The translations under genes and the position numbers were made by a program. This document shows, piece after piece, positions 47,880 through 59,799 of a stretch of 64,000 nt of DNA; the first letter of the stretch is position 1, and each line of letters starts with the position of its first letter. The DNA comes from Planococcus citri (taxonomy: Eukaryota > Arthropoda > Insecta > Hemiptera > Pseudococcidae), in contig NC_088680.1 of NCBI RefSeq assembly GCF_950023065.1, forward strand, positions 66,377,350-66,441,349. The letters are read 5' to 3'. Under the pieces are notes generated by a model that made no database searches, was not told the origin of the DNA, and saw only the letters and a program-made list of their open reading frames with translations.

Positions 47880-50520
47880 TGAAGCCAAAAAGACACGAAC
47901 ATTGAAATTTTCTGATTTATTTACTAAGTTTTCAATAATTAAAAACTCACTTTCACGTCTTTTCGATTTTGTTTTGAGTTTTCGGTCCAATTAATATTCG
48001 GAATTTTCAATTATTTTTTATTCCAATTTTTAGTTTTTAAATTCAATTTTAAGGTGTATTTAATTTTCACTTTTTTTTAAATGTTGCTTTCAATATTTAA
48101 TTTTCTTTTTGGCAGTGATGGCAAAACTTCTGCATTTCAGTTTTAGTTTTAATGGTAATTTTTTCGTCACTTTTTTCCCATACAAATTCCAATATTTTGG
48201 AAATTTATTGGAGAAAATAAAGTACCAAAAATCAGTTCTGCCTTTTTATTTTCAGTTGTAATTTTCCATCACTGCGTTTTGGGGAGTTTGATATAGTTAG
48301 AATTGGATAGATTACTTAAGGTAGAGAAGGAAAAGGTTGATTTCGTACTCAGTGAAGATAAGAATTATTCCTTATGTGGGGAATAATTGCCTATTGCCAG
48401 CTAGCTCAGAAGGCTGTAACCTATCTATTCAACCATACACATTCAATGTTTATAGTCATAAATAAAAACGCTGTTTTACTTATACTATATATTTACACTA
48501 TTTACAAATCGTCATAAACATACATCGTGTGCAATTATGTTCTCACATAGCATTTGAATGAATGATAATTGGAGATGTAAATGACTTAACTCTACCTATA
48601 GTGGATTAGGACGTGCGAAAAGATATACCTATTCGGCACCTGATAATATAACTAGGTATTCGTCTAATTAAGGTCGTAGCACTAGACATTTTAGTCAGAC
48701 GTACTACGACGAAAAACTTATAATTAAATAGTATACAATACATATTTCACTACTTACAGAGCACTATACGCTTTTTTCCATCTCTATCGGTGGCCTCCCC
48801 AATACTAAAGGCATTGATGGAACTTAACTAAACGAGATAGCTTGTAAGACTTTGCATAATCCGAATATGCTGCGGAACATAACGAAACGAACTACCAAAA
48901 AGATACTATTTATCGATCACGGGATCAATCAATATAATAAAACAAATTGAATTACCTCGCTAGAAGAGGGTACAAATAACCATCACTCGATCGTGGCCTC
49001 CCCGGGGGGCGCATCCACGATCCGTTATATTAACAGGCGACAAGGAACCAGCTAACGCGTATTTGCCAAAACCAAGTGATGATTTTTCTCAAGAAATCTC
49101 TAATATAAAGACATACATAGCAGCAAAATCCCAACCCCTAAAGAGTGGTGGTATATGCACAATGCGTGAGAATTGCTATGTACAAGTACAGAGCTCATAA
49201 ATAATATTCTTAAACCCTATCTTCGATCATAAATGTCATCACGACGCGAGCCGCAAGATCATTGATTAATTGACCTGTCACAGGGGATGGAATGCCGCCA
49301 CATACGTTGCTAAATAGAGATCTCATAAATCTGCCATTTTAATATCCTTGTCGCGAACCCTTTAATAATATAAGGAGGGTTCGGACAACGATCTGACGTC
49401 ATATACGTAAGTACAGAAGAATGCAAGATTTTTACATTTCTTAATATTTTTACACATTCTCAATATTTTCAATGTAAGGGGTAAGCACTACCTTCGGCAA
49501 TGGGGCCAATCTGCCCTATGTCAAGTTTCAACTTCATTTTCAGAGTTTTACGTTTCACTTTCGGATTTTTTGATTTTACTCTTGAATAGATTTTTTTAGT
49601 TTTTATTTCAGTTTTTGATCCAATTTTCACATTTTAGCGTCTTCTCTTTCATTTTTAGTGTTATTTTCCCCCTAAAATTCCAACATTATTTTCAGAGTTT
49701 TACGTTTCAATTTCACAGTTTTCGATTTTACTCTTAGTCTTCTATTTAGTTTTCAGTTTTCGATTTAATTTTTCAAGTTTTCAATTTCATTTTCGATTTT
49801 TAATTTTCAATTCCATTTTCAGTTTTTGATTTTAATGTTGATTTCGTTTTTCAGTTTTTGAATTTTTATTTCATTTTCATTTTTTGGTTTCAATTTCTAT
49901 TTTTTATTTTATTTTCAATTTTTGATTCTAATTTTTTTTCCAAAATTTAAAGTTTTACTTTCAGAGTTCTCAACTTTACTTCTAATTTTTTCATTTTTTA
50001 TTCTCAGTTTTCGATCTAATTTTTAGTTTTCAATTTCATTTTTAATTTCCAATTCCATTTTCAGTTTTTGATTTCAATTCTGGTTTTTTAAATGTAGGTA
50101 ATTTTCATTTTTCAGTTTTTGATTCTCCATTTATTTTCAAAATTTTCAATTTGATTTTAAGTTCTTGGTTTTATTGGAAGTATTTAATTTAATTTTCAAA
50201 AACTTCAACACCATATTGTTCGGAGTTTGCATTTCACTTCCGGACTTTTCGATTTCAATCTTGGTTTTAGAGTTATTTTTTTCAATGTACATACGATTTC
50301 ACATTTCAGTTATATATATTTTTTTTCATAATCAAAATTTTTGATTTCGAGTATGTACTTTTAGTTTTTGATGTTATTCTTATAGTTTTCAAATTCAATG
50401 CTCACAACTTCCATTTTATTTTCAATTTTCAATTTTTTATAGTCAGTTTTCGATTTTATTTTCAAAATTGTTCATTCTATTTTCGGTTTTAAATTTAATT
50501 TTTAGTTACAGATGCGCTTC
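47880..50520. repeat. T-rich TTTTCAGTTTT-type array, split by an LTR copy
   Basis: Irregular iterations of TTTCAGTTTTCGATTT, TTTTCAATTTCATTTT and TTTTTGATTTTAATTTT occupy 47930-48280 and 49490-50510. The interval between is a different, complex sequence that matches the LTR family, indicating insertion into the array. Confidence 0.75.
48289..49415 (+). repeat. LTR-like copy A (probable solo LTR)
   Basis: Shares AAGAATTATTCCTTA..GGGGAATAATTGCC..CAGCTAGCTCAG near 48360 and CATCTCTATCGGTGGCCTCC near 48779 with the LTR of the relic at 39677-40727, in opposite orientation, and ends with a similar ..TACGTAAGTACA. It sits inside a T-rich array. No pol remnant adjoins it. The 5' edge is approximate and no target duplication was confirmed. 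Confidence 0.6.
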
Positions 50521-50599
50521 TATCTCATCGTGAAGACCCCCCCCCAAATCCAACACAGTCTTCTTTTTCGATTCAACTCCTCTGATCCTGTTTTAACGA

Positions 50600-51560
50600 G
50601 ATGAGAATGATTAGGTTGATAAGTTAGATTTTAATAAACTCTACGTGAATGCGGCTAAGAAATATTCCTTTAGTGGGGAATATTTGCCTTGTTTCCCAGA
50701 TTAGCTCAATGTGGGAGAGTTCAATCATTCAAACCTGCTATAAGCATATTTCTTGATACCATTTTAAATAAAAATACAGCTCAACACCTTTTGATGATGT
50801 TTATATTATAAAATAGTTCAAGTCTAGAGATATTTACATACGAATGTTATAACCTATGCTTACGTACGAGTATATGCTCGCAAGTACAGACATTAGATGG
50901 AAATTTCAACGAATTATTAGACACGCGACGTGAGTTTCTTAAGGGATGAAAAAATATTTACACTTCGTAAAAATGCGATAAAGTTACATTTTACACTTAT
51001 TAAAATATAATTATGTTAAAAGCGACATTAATCTGGATGGGCAAACGCTGCCCAGGGAATAAATTGTAAATTACTTACATAACAATGCAATGTTTCTGTC
51101 TCTCCTTTGCCTCACTAATACTAGAGACGACGACAGAACCGAAATTAAGAGTTATTTAAATGAAATGATTTCAAGTTTCGTTTAGCAGAGAAATTCAGAT
51201 GAAGATTATTTATCTAGCTTTATTTATAAAGAAATTCACGAGTAATTTAGCGGATTACCCTCGAAGTGGCCGGAATCGAGAGAATAACCCTTGAAAGACG
51301 CCAATATTACACAATTTAATTATCTATTCTCATGGCTAAGTTTCCACGCCGAGAGTGGTACAAACAGAAAAAAGGATGACACGAGCAAGAGCTCATGCGA
51401 TCATATGTTTAGGTATACCGAGCAATCTCGCTACACTACCTGGGTAGTGACTAAGAACCAACTATAGCGAAATCGTAAGAACATTAGCGATTTGATGTAC
51501 TCGCGTATTCGTATTTATACTAAGGGTTGTAGACAAGGTGTATAGAGGTACAGGGACCTC
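50600..51560 (+). repeat. LTR-like copy B
   Basis: Shares AAGAAATATTCCTTTAGTGG near 50657 and TCTCTCCTTTGCCTCACTAA near 51099 with copy A, offset about 2.3 kb in the same orientation, and with the minus-strand LTR. The 2.3-kb gap between A and B is T-rich array, not retroelement body. Edges are approximate. Confidence 0.55.
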
Positions 51561-51647
51561 CCTGTTAACACGCGAGGTGCGAGACATCACATTCCATATT
51601 AGGTATATTCCCCTATCTATTACATTGTTTTACACAGAATACATACA

Positions 51648-51672
51648 ATGATCGTACATGTGTGTGTACGAT
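51648..51672. repeat. Short perfect hairpin
   Basis: GATCGTACA and TGTACGATC form a 9-bp stem around a short TG-rich loop. Function unknown. Confidence 0.6.
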
Positions 51673-52780
51673 CACCTAGCTCATATAGCAGTTAACACAT
51701 TACCATATCTTCCAGTATACGGGAGTAAAATATGTGTACTAAAGGTACACATAGCTAGTGTAAGTATTTCAAGACATCGTCTAAGAAAGAATGATACGAA
51801 TCACTAGCAGAGTGTGTAGGGCAATCCTTCCCATATCAATCCTATCCTTTCTTCTCATATACATCTTCCAGCAGCCAGCCAATTCTTGGATTTGATCTCT
51901 TTTACTATCACTTCAGATCTAAAGGGGGATTTCTGAATGGTAAACTCCAAAAAATGAATAAATATTTGAACTCAAAGACCTGACTTTAAACCAGATGCAA
52001 AAATACATCACCATCCAAAATATCAGGTCGCGAAGAGCATTTTTCAATTTTTGGCGAATTTTTGAAAATCGAATTGAGCCAAAAATGGGCGGAAAAATCA
52101 AAATATCACTGCATTTATCCAGAAAACTAAAATTTGATATGTTCGCATATTTTCCACCCCTCCCTTCTCCTCTCCAAAATAAATTAACACGATTTTGAAT
52201 CATTTTGAGCAGTTTTGGAGCCTTCATCATATTTTTGAAAGTTGAAATTCTCACAAAGTTGTCCCCACTGAAATAAAAAATAAGCTAAAATTTTCTTCAT
52301 ACCCTGATTTTCACATGCAGAGTCAACAGGAGGCGATTTTAAACTTTCCTAGGGCCTCCAATCACATTCCTACACATGATTTTTTAAATAATTTTTTTCC
52401 ATTTTTGAGCCAAAAATTACTTATTTATTTATTTTTTAAAATATCAACAAAAATCGAAAAATGCACTTCGGTACCTGAATTTTGACTCGCGATGTATTTT
52501 GGCATGTTCTTTTGATTTAGCTTCGTTTTCATTTGGTTCAAAAATTTTTATAACTATAGGAATACTTGCCTTGATATAGTAGGTAATTCTCTTCAATCTC
52601 ATCAAATTTTGATCACTCTTCAAGAGCATTATTAAAACCTTCAAAAATCCACCAAAATTTAGAATCTCGAAATTCAACGTTCAAAGATCAACATTTTTGA
52701 TGAGGGCACGTTTTTTGATTTTTTTTCTCAACTGGACTCTAAATTTTTCCACCTCTCGAAGTACTTTTCTTTACAAGCGA
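51673..52780. other. AT-rich DNA with foldback-family fragments
   Basis: 52020-52260 carries CAATTTTTGGCGAATTTTTG, then GAGCCTTCATC and AAGTTGAAATTCTCACAA words in the order of the foldback arms at 18060-18260, strongly diverged. The remainder is AT-rich without genes. Confidence 0.5.
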
Positions 52781-54030
52781 ATTGACATTGAATATGCGAA
52801 GAGTCGAGTATGGTATCGATATCAAAATATATGTAATTAGTACACATATCATGAAGTATACTGTACACTTACTCGTAGTATACCTACTGTGTTTTATTTT
52901 TAATTTATTAGCCTATGCGTGCAAACATATGTACTTACACGTAAACCATGGCAAGGTCGAAATGATTCTTCTCATGGAACAAGACGTACTCGTAAACCTA
53001 TCTATATACTTCGATACCTACATTTTTATATATACGTGCGTACGTATTGAGTGATACCAAAGCTGATCCCGCTATCGCAGCAGTATGTAATTGGATCATG
53101 AATGAAGAACCTTATTTATAGGCTACGCAGTAACTCGCTCACGAAAGAACTTCTTCGGATTACTCAATCGTCGTATTTGCCTTATAAGAACTTTTGTATT
53201 TGGTACTGTTTTCCTGTTATTTTTTTGTTTCTTCTTATGTTTTTTTTTTTCTGTAACCGAAGAAACTTGACCATGGATACAACTACGAGTATGTGTATAG
53301 CGATGACTCACACAGTCAGAGTCTCAAGTCACAGTTGCGTGCGTATTTTTTTTTTGTAGAAAGGGGAAAAAATTGCCATCAGCGGAGTGTATGTAGGTGT
53401 GGCGGCATGGCGGCGCCGTCAACAAATACTAGTAAAATGAAAATTTACAGATATACAGAGAAAAAGGTCATACCTGTACGTGATGAGTACGTCTAGTCAC
53501 GTGAATATTGCAGAATGCAAATACGAAAAGGTAAATGGCAGAGAGGGGCTGCTGAAGTATACGACTATACGTGTAGTTATGCACGTAAGAGTGATAGCGT
53601 ATTTTGTATCGTTTCGTACATTTTTTCCAGCGAATTTTCTGCTGGTTTAAGAATTAAATTTTACAACAAAAAAAACTGCGGACGTAGGTATATTAGAAGC
53701 AGCTTCGATGTTATCAGCTGTATACTTGTGCTAGTGAATTATCTCGTATATGAATGCGGAATGCAGCATGGCCGGCGAGTTGGCAAATAAGTACATGTGC
53801 ATCTACTTTGACTTTGACTTTATTAACTCCCTCTAAAGTTGCATGCTTTTTTTTCAAGGTCTTGTGACAGCACAACAAAATTAGCGATCGCGATCAAAAT
53901 TGGAAAGCTTTATTGAAAACTTTCTAATTTCTGAAAATATGTTAGCACATTTTTATAAATTGAATGAGTCGAATTTTAATTTTCTAAAAAATTGAAAAAT
54001 GAAAAATCAATATTTAAAATTTCATTTCTG
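52781..54030. other. Single-copy DNA, no supported gene
   Basis: Complex sequence. Short frames at 52782-53054 and 53515-53790 have mixed composition but no recognised domain, splice context or homology. It could hold regulatory DNA. Confidence 0.35.
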
Positions 54031-54039
54031 GCCCTTCCA

Positions 54040-57000
54040 GAGCAATTTCGGGGCTCGTACCCAATTTTTTCAAAAAAAAAAGACGTAAATTTAGAGACCA
54101 AAAAATCTGGAAAAAGTAACCTAAAAAGTGACAAAACATGAGCAAAATATTTTAACGCAAAAAAATACCCCCCCCTCCCTCCAAAAAGAAAAGAAAACAA
54201 CATTACAAACTAAAATGATCTGTTTTGTAGTATTTTTGAAACATTCTGATGCTAAAGGCAACAGTGAGAATTTTTGCAGTTTCTAGCAAAAAGGGAGACT
54301 TTGACAATTTTAACAATAGGAAAAACTTTCTGGACAATTTCTGGCTAAAAAAAGTAAAAGATTTGGACAATTTATGAAAAAAGTTGTATTTTTTGGAATT
54401 TTTTGCAAACAAATGACAATTTTAAGCAATTTTGATGGACACCGAGAAATTATAGCATCCTTTTAACAAAAAGCAAGACTTTTGAATAGTTTTTGGAAAA
54501 AATGTGAAAATCTTCAGCAAGTTTGGTAAAAAGCAAGAATTTACGTCAAAAAGATTCAATTTTTGGCACAAAGAATCTTTTTGTGTAATGCAGTTAGTAG
54601 GTTAAAAACTAGACCATTTCGTAATTTTTGGAAATTTTAGGTAAAATGCAAGACTTTTGAAATTTTTTACAGATAAACGAAAATTTTTAGAAATGTAACG
54701 AAAACGCGAGATTTTTTGTCAATTTTTTTCACACAGCAAAATTTTGACAATTTCAGCAAAAAGCAGGACTATTTTTGATAAATTGTATAATTTTTGGAAA
54801 AAGTGAAAAAATCTTTAGCAATTTCTCTGAAAAGCTGGAATTCATGTTGAAAAGCAAAAATTACAAAACCAGCAATTTTTGAGAATTATTGAAAAAAAAT
54901 TCATTTTTTTGTAATTTTTCTCGAAAAGTAATTTGTAGGTATAGGTTAAAAAACGAGACTTTTTGGAAAATTTTGGGAATTTTAGGTAAAAAGCAAGACT
55001 TATGAACAGTATTTGGAAAAAAATACGACTTTTGGATTTTTTTGCAAAAAAACAACAATTTTCAGCAATTTTGGAAAGAGCTTTTGAAGCGATTTTCAAC
55101 TTTTTTTTTAATTAAAAAAAAAATTATGTAGAATAACGAAAACGAACATTTTACCTTAACGTTACAAGATAATAACATAGAATGAACAGCGTTCAAAATT
55201 CGGCAATAATTTTTAAAAAGCTCTGCTTTTTGCTCTAAGTTGTCAGAGTCTTGTTTTTTGTGAAAAAAAAGTCCTTAAAAATTCTCACTTTTCGACAAAG
55301 TTGCTTAAAATTGTCTTTTTGTTCAAGAATTGAAGACGTCATAGCAAAAAGGACATATGTGTGAAAGTTGTATTTTGAGAAAAAGCTGTTTGAAAGTTTG
55401 AGTGCTTGTGAAGTTTAGAAATGTGCATATTTGAACATGGTGACGACTGGAAAATGATCGCTATAATATGTTAAGTAAAAAAATGGCAAAAAAGACAAGT
55501 TTTTTTGGCCAATTTTTTTTCTTGATTTAAAAATGTTTTTGAGCAAATTTTTGGATTTAAACCAGGTAAATAATGGTTGACAACACAAAATCGACCATGA
55601 GTAACCCATTATCTCTGAAAAAGTAAATTTTTAATCGACTTCGCAGTTTTAAAATGGCGATATCTCACTGGTTCTTCGACTTTGTGAAGTGGGGGTAGTC
55701 TCATATGATAGAGGAAGGTCTGAAGAATAACAATATGGATTCGTCTCAAAAAGGACATATGTGTCATATATACCCCTTTTTGTTATGAAGTCTTCAATTT
55801 ATTCGGGGCACGTACCCAATTTTTTCAAAAAAAACAAGTAAATTTAAAGACCAAAAAAGCTGGAAAAAATAACTTAAATAGTGACAAAACACGAGCAAAA
55901 TATTTTACAAAAAATATTACAAACTGAAATGTTCTGTTTTGTAGTGTTTAAAAGTAGAACTATGTATTTTGAAACTTTCTGAAACTAAAGGCAACAGTGA
56001 GAATTTTTGTAGTTTCCAGCACAAAGGAAGACTTTGACAATAAACAATAAGAAAGACTTTTTGGACAATTTCTGACCAAAAAAAGTAAAAGATTTGGACA
56101 ATTTATGAAAAAAGGACATTTTTTGAATTTTTTGGAATTTTTTGCAAACAAATGACAACTTTAAGCAATTTTGTTTTCAAAGCGAGAAATTTTAGCATAT
56201 ACTTTTAACAGAAAGCAAGAATTTACGTTAAAAGCTTCAATTTTTGGCACAACGAATTTTTTTCGAGTAAAGCAGTTTGTAGGTTAAAAACGAGACTATT
56301 TAGTAATTTTTGGCAATTTTAGGTAAAATGCAAGAATTTTGAAATTTTTTACAAAAAAACGACAATTTTTATCAATGTAGGTAAGTAACGAAAAAGCGAG
56401 ATTTTTTTCAATTTTTTTCAAACAGAAAAATTTTGACAATTTTAGCAAAAAGCAGGACTATTTTTGATAAATTGTATAATTTTTGGAAAAAGTGAAAAAA
56501 TCTTTAGCAATTTTGCTGAAAATCTGGGATTTATCAAATTCATGTTGAAAAGCAAAAATAACAAATCCAGCAATTTTTGAAAATTATTGGAAAAAAAATC
56601 ATTTTCTGTGATTCTTTTCAAAAAGTAATTTGTATAGGTTAAAAAACGAGACTTTTTGGAACTTTTTGCAAAAAAACAATAATTTTCACCGATTTTGGCA
56701 AAAAGCTTTTAAAATGATTAATAACTTTCTTTTCATTTGAAAAAAAATTACCTACGTAAAATAACGAAAACGAACATTTGACCTTAACGTTACAAGATAA
56801 TAAGTAATAATAATAACACAGAATGAACAGAGTTCAAAAAAGTATCACTTTTTCGGCAATAATTTTTAAAAAGCTCTGCTTTTTGCTCAAGTTGTCGAAG
56901 TCTTGTTTTTTTGCAAAAAAAAAAAGTCGTTAAGAATTCTCACTTTTCAACAAAATTGCTTAAAATTGTCTTTTTGCTCAAAAGATTTCAAAAATTCTCA

Positions 57001-57230
57001 ACATTTCTTCAAAAATTGTTCAATAGTCTCGTTTTTTGCCAGAATTATATTTGCCAAAAATCCTTTTGTTAAAGTTTTCTAAGTCTCGTTATTTTCCAAA
57101 AATTTATACATATATATATTTTTCTTTTTGCTAAAAACTGCTAAAGTTTTCACTGTAAGTGCCAAAAATTTCCAAAAAGTATCATATTTTTCATCAGAAA
57201 ATTTCAAATTAGTTCAACCTTTTAAAATTA
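54040..57230. repeat. 1.7-kb segmental tandem duplication of array DNA
   Basis: 54053-55327 and 55805-57000 are diverged direct copies. Matching landmarks: CGTACCCAATTTTTTC at 54056 and 55809; AAAGGCAACAGTGAGAATTT at 54254 and 55986; CTTAACGTTACAAGATAATA at 55155 and 56783. Each copy itself contains TTTTGGCAAAA words in + polarity followed by a short inverted part (55195-55325; 56840-57220). The copies are separated by a TIR element. Confidence 0.82.
55328..55799. mobile_element. TIR element, 472 bp, between duplicated segments
   Basis: Ends AATTGAAGACGTCATAGCAA and, inverted, AATTGAAGACTTCATAACAA, followed by AAAGG. AAAAAGGACATATGTGT occurs near both ends in direct orientation. No coding frame. 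The AATT at each end is ambiguous between TIR and target duplication. Confidence 0.72.
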
Positions 57231-57529
57231 AAAACCAAAACATTTCAATTTGTACCTAATATTCTGTTTTTTTGTGATTTTTTTTTTGCATCAAAATGTT
57301 TTGCTTTGCGTTTGTCACTTGTTTTGGCTATTTTTGGAGCTTTTTAGTTACTAAAGTTACTTTTTTTCATATGGAGGGGGGATTGGATATGCTCCCTAGA
57401 AGGATTCTGACCAGAAATGATTTTTTTTTTTTACAATTCTTACAAACTTCAATTATTTATATTTCATAAAAGTCGTCCAACTTGTTTTAGGGGGAAGGGC
57501 GGGAAAAGTTTTTTTTTTTTTACAGGGGA
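57231..57529. other. AT-rich spacer
   Basis: Homopolymer-rich DNA with G tracts near 57374 and 57490. No features. Confidence 0.4.
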
Positions 57530-58303
57530 CTGTGGCCTGTTCTGACAAAAGGGGCCACAAGTCGGAAAACGTTTTTTTACAGTAGAGGCAAAAATGCAAA
57601 AATAAGTCAAAATTTTGAAAAATTGTTTTTTCACGGATTTCGGTTGTTTGACATGTGAACTGTCATGTGACACAGCAACAACACGTAATTTGGCCGAAAA
57701 ATGTGTTGAAAGCGCATTTTGAAGTTAGTGTCAGTCGAAAATTTGAGCGCTCAAAACTTTCAAAGCTCTCTGGAGGCGGAACAAAGCATTCTACGGAAAA
57801 ATTACGTCGAGGAAAATTGTAGAGAATTAAATTTCCAATCGACACAATGCCATTAGTTTTTTTCTAGGATGCTTAGTTTTCGATATATTTGCAAAAAAAT
57901 CAAAAAATCAAAAAAAATTCGATTTAAAAAAAAAATTGTCTCATTTTATCTTATTTTTTTACGTTTTTATAATGTAAACGTGTTCTTATCGTAAATTTAA
58001 CTTATTCCATGTTATTCTACGCACTTTCAAGTACCAGAATCCATTTTTTGAAACATTATGTACCTTTTCTCGGAAAACATAACATTATCAGTTTTCATAA
58101 ATTTTTTTCTTTAAATGCGTTTTTCTCAAAATCTTGTTTTTCAATCCTTCAACTTCAAGAAATGAAAAAAGGTGGAAAAAAATGAGCTAGGAGGCTGGGA
58201 TTGGTCTCATTCGACTCGGTATGATGTCTAGTTTTCAAAATGACCAAAAAATTGAAAATGAAAAATCCGACTTGTGGTCCCTTTTGTCAGAACAGGTCAC
58301 ACT
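57530..58303. mobile_element. TIR element, about 774 bp
   Basis: Inverted ends share TGTG-CCTGTTCTGACAAA, continuing to CCACAAGTCGGA (about 40 bp). GGGG or GGGGA occurs immediately outside both ends and may be the target duplication. No transposase frame. Superfamily not assigned. Confidence 0.75.
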
Positions 58304-59650
58304 GGGGATTATTTTTAGAAGAATTTTGAAGTAGAATTGGAACATTTTTGAATTTGTTGGATTTTTTTTCATTTTCATCAATTTTTTTTTTACTGGAGGA
58401 AGGGCTTCTCGTAAAGTTTTTTTTTTTTTTTTTTTTTTAGAATAACGAAGAAATCTAAAAATGGAGATTATATTTTTTTTTGTTGATTGAAATGTGAGGA
58501 CCTGATTTCATGTACGATTCAAATAATTTGTAATTCTATTCGCCGCCAAGAAACCATACACGAAGAGGGTATAATTCCAGTGTTTGTTCGGTTACTGTAT
58601 CTACGCAAATAAATATGCGTATAAGTCTACAAATTCCGACTCATCTTACGTACGTATTTTTAGGCGGTAATAAAATTCGATACAATTACTATTTTCACAA
58701 CAATCAACAATCGCGCTTCGTTCGAGGTCGTTCATTGTTTATCAACTTTATGGTTTATTGATTCGGGATACGCAAAGGCGAAGACGATCATCTTACGGCT
58801 TACGATACGAGTATACAAATTACACGCCACGCTATACGAATATGCATTCGCGCAATACTACAGCAGTACAACCTCCAATTCATCTGGGCCGCAGGCTGCA
58901 GCAAATAATTGATTCAGATGCGAGATGCTGGACAAAAAGTCTGCATTTTAATCCAAATGTTGTGGCGATTTCGATTCTCGTTTGTTCTGTCGTCGGCGAC
59001 ATGGCGTCATCGTACTCGTATTTCCATGTTGAGGAAATTCGATCACACGCAGCAGTTGGAAATTACAATGTTACCGTAGTACATCTACATCATCATCATC
59101 ATCATCATCGTAATTCATAATAGGTTATGTGTGGCCACCAAGTGGCCGGCCACCGCCTCTTGCTGATGCCGAATCTACCTTCATATAGCTATCTGTTCTG
59201 TTTATCTGGTTCAGTTGCGTGGCATGGTGCGGCGGCGATGACCTCATTAAGAAGAATATTATCGTACGATATTTTGCCCATTCAATTGCCCGGGTCCACT
59301 ACGCTAAATTCGCTTTCGCAATAAGACTACATTTTCGACTATCCTCGTCCACCACGTTCACGTCTTCATCCACGTTATTATCATCATCATCATCATTTTC
59401 GCCATTGCCATCGCCATCGCGACGTCGTAAATCATAAGTCAGCGGCGGCGGCGGCGGTGGCGGTGGTGGTGGTGGTGGTGGTGGTGTGGCATGGAATAGC
59501 GTTTCTTCGAATAATCCTGAGCAGGTGAGGGGATACTTTGAGTTCAATGACAGAACGATGGGTAGGACGATTGCGAAAACGAGTAATGACAACTGTCAAT
59601 TTCAGCTGGAGGTTCCAGATTAGCTCGAAAATAGTCGGAATTGAACGAGG
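58304..59650. other. T-rich edge then single-copy DNA with triplet repeats
   Basis: 58500-59640 is complex DNA with CG words and simple repeats: (CAT)n near 59091-59109 and 59381-59398, and a GGC/GGT run at 59439-59488. Frames through these repeats give poly-His, poly-Asp or poly-Pro runs that look artefactual. It could be a promoter-proximal or untranslated region of an unrecognised gene. Confidence 0.4.
59439..59488 (+). repeat. (GGC/GGT)n trinucleotide repeat
   Basis: About 16 consecutive GGY triplets, GGC-rich at the left and GGT-rich at the right. The minus-strand translation is poly-Pro. Confidence 0.9.
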
Positions 59651-59799
59651 GGGAGGGGGTGTGGACTTTATTTATCAAACTTCCAGCACAATTATGTTAT
59701 TAGCCGCATCTCATCCTTCTTGTTTTTATTCAGTATTTTCAACGATCATTTGCATTTCCAAATTCCAAGTTGCGAGAATGATATTTCGTTTTCATATTT

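Noticed and set aside
52782..53054. 90-codon frame with a hydrophobic segment
   Set aside because: No ATG at the frame start, no homology and no splice signals of note; the composition is that of AT-rich DNA.
53515..53790. 91-codon + strand frame as a gene
   Set aside because: Mixed composition but no domain, no convincing start context and no neighbours that would support a gene.
58758..59120. + strand 120-codon frame ending in a His run
   Set aside because: It has no ATG at its stated start, the His run is a CAT microsatellite, and there is no domain or splice context.
59299..59592. Minus-strand frame with poly-Pro and acidic tail, hydrophobic N-end
   Set aside because: It starts at TTG, not ATG. 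The poly-Pro and Asp runs come from GGY and CAT triplet repeats. The acceptor-like AG before it lacks a pyrimidine tract, and no homology was recognised.
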